Source: Volvox africanus
Taxonomy: Eukaryota; Chlorophyta; Chlorophyceae; Chlamydomonadales; Volvocaceae
NCBI GenBank assembly: GCA_030268105.1
Contig: BSDZ01000008.1
Span: forward strand, 806,001 to 870,000
Length of the DNA: 64,000 bases
Direction: 5' to 3'
This document shows positions 12,961 through 64,000 of this stretch, in pieces (positions within the stretch are counted from its first letter, which is position 1; every line of letters starts with the position of its first letter). Position numbers and translations under genes: made by a program. The notes under the pieces were generated by a model, which was given only the letters and a program-made list of their open reading frames with translations, had not been told where the DNA came from and ran no database searches.

Positions 12961-13069
12961 ATTGTATCTAATTTATATCTACAGCTAAAGGAGCTGCCCG
13001 AAAGCCCAAGCGGGGTCCTAGAGCGGTCCTAGTTGTACTACGGCGAGGTACAGTGTCGCATAGATAGGC
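12961..13069 (+). repeat. Dispersed repeat D, copy 1
   Basis: A 109-bp unit beginning ATTGTATCTAATTTAT and ending GTCGCATAGATAGG. It is about 85-90 percent identical by eye to 15081-15189. It contains CGGGGTCCTAGAGCGGTCCT, an internal direct repeat of GGTCCTA. No coding capacity is seen. Confidence 0.8.
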
Positions 13070-13536
13070 CAGGGAGGATGGGAGAATAGCGACGTTGTTT
13101 TCAGATTAGAGCGCCTAACTGCCAAAAGATGATTTATGACCCCCGAATTTCAGTTTCAAACCAGTGGAAAATAATGACAAATGTTTTCAAACACTTATTA
13201 AGCACTTGGGATGTGTAATCCGTGTCTTTTGGCAGTGACCCGCTATCCAATGTCTTACTTTGCTAGCAAACCTGTTTTCAGCATGGCAAGCACAAATAAA
13301 CTTCCAAGTCTAGATAATTTGTCGCAACCCGAAGAACAACTATCAGGAAGGACTGGTGCCAACGGAAACGGGTCCCAAGCTGCCAAACATCAATCCAATC
13401 CGCTCCTGTCCACCCTGAGATGCAAGCATGTATGGGCGACCGAGGCAGGTAAAGAGAAATGATAAGCAACAGCTAAACACCACATGTGCACACAAAGACC
13501 TGTCTCACTTGGTGCATGTTGGTTATGTATGAATGG

Positions 13537-13620
13537 GGTGTTACACTGTGGGCGGCTCGCAGGCATAAGCGGCACGAGCACCAGGGGCCCCTAACTGGGC
13601 CGAACCACAGCGCAGGGAGG
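13537..13620 (-). mobile_element. LINE 3'-tail copy (inverted)
   Basis: On the plus strand this reads GGTGTTACACTGTGGGC and then GCACCAGGGGCCCC. It is the reverse complement of the conserved tail seen downstream of the RT frame at 41548-41677 and at 37753, 32711 and 61400. It is a short solo tail, as expected of a 5'-truncated LINE insertion. Confidence 0.7.
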
Positions 13621-14104
13621 GAAATAGGGAGGGAAACAGCGGCATCATCTGGCCTCATTCCCTGGCCTGAGCCCACGCGCAATCCCGCACGCAAGCACAC
13701 ACAGCCAGGCAGACCCAGAAATGCAGGATCAAAGCATAGTCAACACAAAGGAAAACAACTGGGGGGTGCAAGGGAGACCGCAAGCTGCTCGCTTACCCTA
13801 AAGAGGGCTCTCTAGACCTCCTGATGGACAGCCACTACGATGAAACTACCAGTCAGAACCGGACTCAGAAGGGCCGGCCTGCTCACCTGCTCCTGCGGCA
13901 CTATTACGTGTTCCATACCTTTGATGAAGTGGCAAGGCAATGCTGAGCTGGTGGTCTGGAAACGTGTGATGAAAGCGCATATGGACATGCAGCGGCCGCA
14001 CTGTGCTGCTGCACACCTGCCACCAGCAATAGTCACTGCCCCCTAATAAGCAGTATTCTGGCCTGGAAGCTCCATCTGTGACCCTTGTAAATGATAGTGC
14101 CCCT

Positions 14105-14206
14105 GTAGTATCCTGGGGTATCTACGGGCAGTGTCAAAGGATCCTGGACCTTAGATGGTCATCCTTCCGATCGGGCCTTTGTTGGCCGATACAACAGAGA
14201 TACAAC
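14105..14206 (+). repeat. Structured repeat family B, copy 1
   Basis: A 102-bp unit beginning GTAGTATCCTGGGGTATCTA and ending GAGATACAAC. The ends are imperfect inverted repeats. Two internal hairpins are visible: AAGGAT..GACC TTAGAT GGTC..ATCCTT and GGCC TTTGTT GGCC. It is nearly identical to the reverse complements of 20948-21049 and 21245-21346. Confidence 0.75.
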
Positions 14207-15002
14207 AGCCCCGCGGCCATAGCCACAAGTAATGCAATACCCACTCCATGTTTGGGGATCCATATAGCCAATTGCTGGGAGCTTGTTTGCTATCATCAAC
14301 ATGAACTGTTGTATCTCTGTGTTAATATCCGCCAAACTGTCACCCTGATCCCCCAAGTTGAATCCTGGGTGCAAAACACAACCATATCCGCACCCATAAA
14401 GCCAGATTAACTAGTTGTATGTATACCTAGGGCAGACGACAACAAGCGCAGGAATTGCAGGTGTTAATCGGACGTCGTGGGCATTTGTTTTAATTGAAAT
14501 CCTGACTGACGCACGCCAAGTGGCCATTCATCCCCGAAACAACACGATAGCAACGAAAACAATAAGTGATGTTACTTCATTGCCAAGGGTAGACGCAGGG
14601 ATTTGTGGACCTACTTGCCCCGGTTAGACTGCTTGACCCCATTAAAGCGCACCATCGCCAAGTCCACAGTCGCGTGCTGGCCGTGACATCATCCAGAACT
14701 CCTGCTCCGCAGATTCCATTTATATCGAAATAATAGTTGAGATCAGAATGAATGCATAGAAAGGATAAAAACGTTCGCAGCTTACACGTCAGGGTCGCAA
14801 GCCTGTTCCCAATTTATGTCTGCCACAGCATGCCCTGACACGCCCTATCAATAAGTAATAACAATTAGAAATAACTTAGGGTTTCTTCGGGCCGAAACTG
14901 GGAGTTCATAATATTATTTTTTGGCAGTTAGGCGATTTAACTAAAAATAGGCCGAGCTGTTCTCCCCTCTCCCCTGAGATAGGCAATGCTAATATTGGTA
15001 CG

Positions 15003-15295
15003 ACACCCCTCCTTACCTGGCTAGTTATTTCGGGTCTGAGTTGTCACCGTAAAAATCGTCAAATTGCACGCTAACATTTAATTGTATCTAATTTATTTCT
15101 ACAGTTAAAAGAGCTGCTAGAAAGTCGAAGCGGGGTCCTAGAGCGGTCCTAATTTTCTACGGTGAGGTACAGTGTCGCATAGATAGGCTTTGCTAATTTG
15201 TATGTATGTGTTAGGTACGACTTTGAGCTGAACCTCACCCTACCTGGCTAGTTATTTCGTGTCTCAGTTGTCACCTTACAAATCATAAAAATGTA
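15003..15295 (+). repeat. Repeat E pair flanking repeat D copy 2
   Basis: Two segments, about 15009-15075 and 15231-15295, share TACCTGGCTAGTTATTTCG and then GAGTTGTCACC or CAGTTGTCACC. They flank the second copy of repeat D, at 15081-15189, so the block looks like nested or tandemly duplicated mobile sequence. No terminal structure or reading frame identifies the element. Confidence 0.6.
15081..15189 (+). repeat. Dispersed repeat D, copy 2
   Basis: Matches 12961-13069 along its whole length, with scattered substitutions. It is followed by repeat E sequence. Confidence 0.8.
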
Positions 15296-17051
15296 CACTA
15301 TCCGTGGAAATGTAGCATTCGTAGGAGATGTTGTCGTTTTCGCCGTATCTGTAGAACTTTTGAAAGCCGAAGCACGCCGAAGCTCTATAATCCTTGAGGG
15401 CCATTGTGGTATGAGCACAGCCTTGCTTGTCGCCTTTCATATACTTGATTGCTTATGGTTGTTAGAAAATCTTTAATAGAGCTCGTAAAGCCCGGGCAAG
15501 CCAGGAGGCTTATAGGGCCGCGCGAACGAGCGATACAAGGATGAGATGATATCGTGACATCAAATAGCAGGGAAAGACTCCACCGAAAAAACAAGGAAAA
15601 GGGAAAGAGAGAAGTCCAGTAGCGCAACGTTAACTCCTGCCCGTATTCAATACCTCATACCTTGTTGCTTATGAGTAATTGTACTTGTACAACATACATT
15701 TTTTCATGAAACTAACAAGCCAACCTACCAACGTTTTACTGTCTGAGCTTAAATCTTTATAACATGATTGTCAACCATGTTAACGCCATACGAGAGTGGT
15801 TGCCATTACGGTGCGAGCTTGTAGTTGTGAATATAATCCACGCAACCAAATCTCATTAACTTAAGGGCTGTAATTAAACCTACTTTTTGCCATTATTTCA
15901 GTGTCCATCTGGGATAGCTGAGGCTGCGTCGCCAACAGTGTTGTGCCGTGCTCTCTCAGGATGATGATACCATTATTTCTTATTGTTACAATTGTTTCGA
16001 CAGTTCAGGCAAGTTTGGTTTACAAGTGTGAGATAATGTTTTAGCCGAATTCGACCGTTTCTTTCTATTCTTGCAGCTTGTGGATTCAGGAAGCCGGCCA
16101 TGGTGCTTAGGTGGAGTTGGTGAGTTTCTTCTAGTACGTTGGCTATCCACTCCAGACTTCGGTGGTTTATTGCTTTCTTACGCGCCGGTACTAACCTCCG
16201 GACAGGCTTGTGCCGCGGAAAGGATATCGCTTCGGAACAGTTTTCGCATACTATGACCATGGTATACAAAGATGTCTCCTCACCTCCCAAGGTGCGGCAG
16301 TATAAATGAACCAAACGGCGAACAGTAAAAATAATATCGCCGGCGCGCCGCTTCCGGCTGTTAAGTGTGCGTCAATTTTTCTCTGGTCGGATCCCCTTCA
16401 GTATCCCTTATAGGAGCCCATGCCACACCTTAAACTTAAAATTAAAAACAGCATCCGGCGCTTCTATGTACGGCACAATCGTACACAGTAGATCATTAAC
16501 CGGCAGGTACCCTGCAGGGCAGCCTAGCGGGAGACACGATAGTTTTACTTACTACCTGCAATAATGGGACGGGACAGTATGCGGTCGGACGGGTGGTCGC
16601 AGCAGGTGCTTTTATGTGTGTTCGGATTCGGTCGGTTGGTGGGAGGTGTTGTCGGAGGTGGAAATCTAATTGGAAGCAATGTGCAGCGCAGAGCTGCGCT
16701 CGTACCGATGGGACGCTATCCAAGGAACGCAACTCCCTTTATCTCCCGTCGTCGTCCTCATAGCCCTGCTTGACAGGGCAGGGTATGTATTTGTATATAA
16801 GTTTGTACCAACACGTGCCTGCTACAGGATGCTGCTACAGGCCAGCCATCATCACCGCCGGCTGCTGCTTCTGCAATGTCAACCAACTAACAATGAACTA
16901 ATACGGATTTAGGTGGTTGACTAGATAGATCGCAGCTAGGGCGTGCGTGCACACACGCAGCAATGACCGGTTTCAATTCCGCTTAGATGGGTTTCATGTC
17001 ATTGATTGAGTAATCATGAACCCCATACTTGTCTCACCCTAATAGATACAA

Positions 17052-62214
<45,163 letters not shown>

Positions 62215-62501
62215 GTAGACCGAACATGCAAAGAAGAATGAAGCTTACGAAGAGATTACGAGTGCCGCATGCTGGCCAATACTTCATACTGCATACTGCA
62301 AAACAAGGGTGGAAATCGAATGGCGAGAACTTAATTGCTTAATATTTGCGAGAGGGTTCTGCAGCAGGTGTTATTCATACTATATGTATGGATTGACAAT
62401 GTACCCACAGCACATCGGGGACGGTCTGTGCATGGTGCGTTTCTCAAAAAATATAATATGCAAGTCTTAATCCTAGAAATGTACTTATTTCTTCAAAACT
62501 T

Positions 62502-62589
62502 GTAGTAGTTGAGTGCCGAGATGCTGAGTAGGTGCTTTTGCACCCTATTGCATTATGCTTGTGTGTGCCGTATGTTGTACGACTACTAC
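62502..62589 (+). repeat. Structured repeat family A, copy 4
   Basis: Starts GTAGTAGTTGAGTGCCGAGA and ends TACGACTACTAC. The internal AGGTGC TTTT GCACCC hairpin is kept; the first hairpin is partly deleted. It lies just downstream of the giant gene. Confidence 0.75.
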
Positions 62590-63162
62590 ACTCTCCCCCT
62601 ATTGAGAGCACGTGCGTTCCGGGCACTCTACCACACTGGCCCTGTCAGCCTGTGCTCGCCATTGCCTACCCCGTCAGTGGGCGTTTCCACGTTAGGTCAC
62701 GCCACGCCATGTGACGTGACGTGCTGGCTGAGCTCATCCCCCCCGGTCATTGCCGGGTTCGCCAGAGGCCTTATGAAGCAAGGCAGGGCAGGTCGCTCTG
62801 TGTGCACTTCAGAGGTGTCCTCTATCACACACACACACACCTCCAGGCTTAACACCAATACCTCCTCGATTTGCGTAGCGGTCGTGCGTAATGATCTCGA
62901 ACGTTATTATTTTCTACCACCAGCTGCAGCTGCTGCGTGATTTAAGCAATAGATACAACGTGTACGGGTTTGTTCATTACTTGTTACCTATTTTTGTGTA
63001 TGCTACGTTATTACGTCATTTAGCAACTGAATGGCACCTCCTGGAAATAGGACCTTGAAACTACACACAGATTGGTTGTTGGTGCACCACCGCATCCCAC
63101 CCTGCTGCTGCTTGCTGGAAGGGCCCAGATGTTTATTTTGTACGTATTGATGCATGCATGCA

Positions 63163-63943
63163 GACGAGGTAGTCTGTGTGCGGGTTGGAGATACGTCACG
63201 TGCAGAAAATGACCCCGTGCCAATGAAGCACGCAAGCTGGTGCTTCATGGATTGTGTCATTCCTGACTTCATCATATTCTGCAAAGTACGGCTTGTGTGC
63301 TTGATCCGCACCACACACACCGTCTTCGCTATACATGTTATACATCGGTGCATATATAGTGCAATGCCCCGGTAGGTGGCCAGATCTGCCGAATCTTTAT
63401 AGCAGATAGCTAGGTTGGGGTGTGCTTCTGGTTGCTGTGTAGGATGTTAATGAAGTAGGTAACGCGTGTTGGGACTGCGACTCCAGCATAGATAGCCGGT
63501 CGACGCACTATCAGGATTTCCCATTACGTGGGGAGAGCCGTATAAGCACTAGCTACAGTCTGCACGGGTATGTAAGCGTTACGTACAGTGTGGGATTCCT
63601 CATCATCAGCGGCCACTTACCGAACCAAACCTGGGTGGAGCCCTGCATCTCCCTTCGAGATGCAAGGACGCCCTCATCCATTCATGAGGTCCAGGGCTCA
63701 CTTTCTGCCAGCGTCCGGCAGAATGCATGTAGCGTATTCGGCGCAATCAATTCCACTACTGGTCAGCAGCTAAGAAGCCACTATCATCATGTTCATACAC
63801 GATCCATCGACCAGGGGTTGGGTTGCCGACTAACTCATCAACCCACAGCCCACCTGTCTAGGAGCTGACAGGAGGATATGATCCAGCACCTCAGTCCGGC
63901 GTCAGCAGGATTCAAAGGCTGCGTCAGACCGCATGTTAGCAAG
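63163..63943 (+). CDS. Partial unknown gene at the right end
   Basis: Three exons fit in phase: 63163-63287 (DEVVCVRVGDTSRAENDPVP, ending FCK before GTACGG), 63443-63761 (starting DVNEVGNACWDCDSSIDSRS, with SVGFLIISGHLPNQTW, ending INSTT) and 63909-63943 (FKGCVRPHVSK before GTAAGC). Cys pairs, an NQT and an NST sequon and the style of the exons suggest another secreted or surface protein in the same direction as the giant gene, possibly a relative. I do not recognise the family. The first exon starts in phase 1, so at least one exon lies upstream, in 62.2-63.1 kb. The gene continues past 64000. Confidence 0.5.
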
Positions 63944-64000
63944 GTAAGCCCCAATTGGCAGACCGATGTTTACGCAGCAGCAGCAGCAGCAGCAGACACA

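Larger units (their letters stand above)
11771..17051. other. Intergenic region with dispersed repeats only
   Basis: No gene is recognised in 5.3 kb between the TTM3-like gene and the first kelch exon. It contains repeat pairs D and E, a LINE-tail copy (13537-13620) and repeat B (14105-14206). An open frame at 16670-16780 ends in a hydrophobic run (PLSPVVVLIALL) and a GTATGT donor at 16785. It could be a leader exon of the large receptor gene, but the phase does not match the next exon as I read it. Confidence 0.4.

Noticed and set aside
63568..63588. 21-nt intron GTATGT..TACAG
   Set aside because: The segment is a multiple of three with no stop, and the frame reads through it; it is more simply coding sequence.

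Overview
The window is nuclear DNA of a microbial eukaryote. The genes are split by many GT-AG introns, the introns hold retrotransposon debris, a plant-type tRNA-His lies inside one intron, and a large-subunit rRNA fragment lies inside another. Degenerate TTTAGGG/TTTTAGGG-like motifs, a plant-type VIP1 and TTM3 pair and a piece of algal-looking 28S rRNA suggest a green alga, probably a chlorophyte. That placement is an inference. All gene models below were joined by hand from open frames, splice signals and intron phase; no search was run.

Left part (1 to about 17 kb): a long ATATT pentanucleotide array, then on the minus strand the 5' part of a VIP1/PPIP5K diphosphoinositol kinase gene (1082-7041, running off the left end). 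On the plus strand follows a small CYTH/TTM3-like triphosphatase gene (10023-11770). From 11.8 to 17 kb I recognise no gene, only dispersed repeats.

Main part (about 17.05 to 62.2 kb, plus strand): one very large gene, roughly 55 exons and about 10.3 kb of coding sequence (about 3,400 residues) spread over 45 kb. Reading frame and intron phase carry through nearly all junctions. The predicted order is kelch beta-propeller repeats, Pro/Thr-rich linkers, more kelch, a beta-helix region of the polymorphic-outer-membrane-protein type, Cys-rich EGF/ephrin-receptor-like modules, a polytopic membrane domain and a low-complexity cytosolic tail. It looks like a giant surface receptor or channel-like protein.

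The introns of this gene carry most of the other features: a Ty3/gypsy RT fragment, a decayed copia element, a LINE with an intact 1,042-codon RT reading frame, a tRNA-His gene, a broken intron-containing tRNA-Leu, a 28S rRNA fragment, a tRNA-like sequence with an encoded CCA, large microsatellites and inverted repeats. Right end (63.1-64 kb): exons of a further plus-strand gene that runs out of the window.

Several small repeat families of about 75-110 bp, each closed by short inverted termini of the GTxGTA type with internal hairpins, are scattered through introns and intergenic DNA. They are the best candidates here for something undescribed, together with the giant receptor gene itself.
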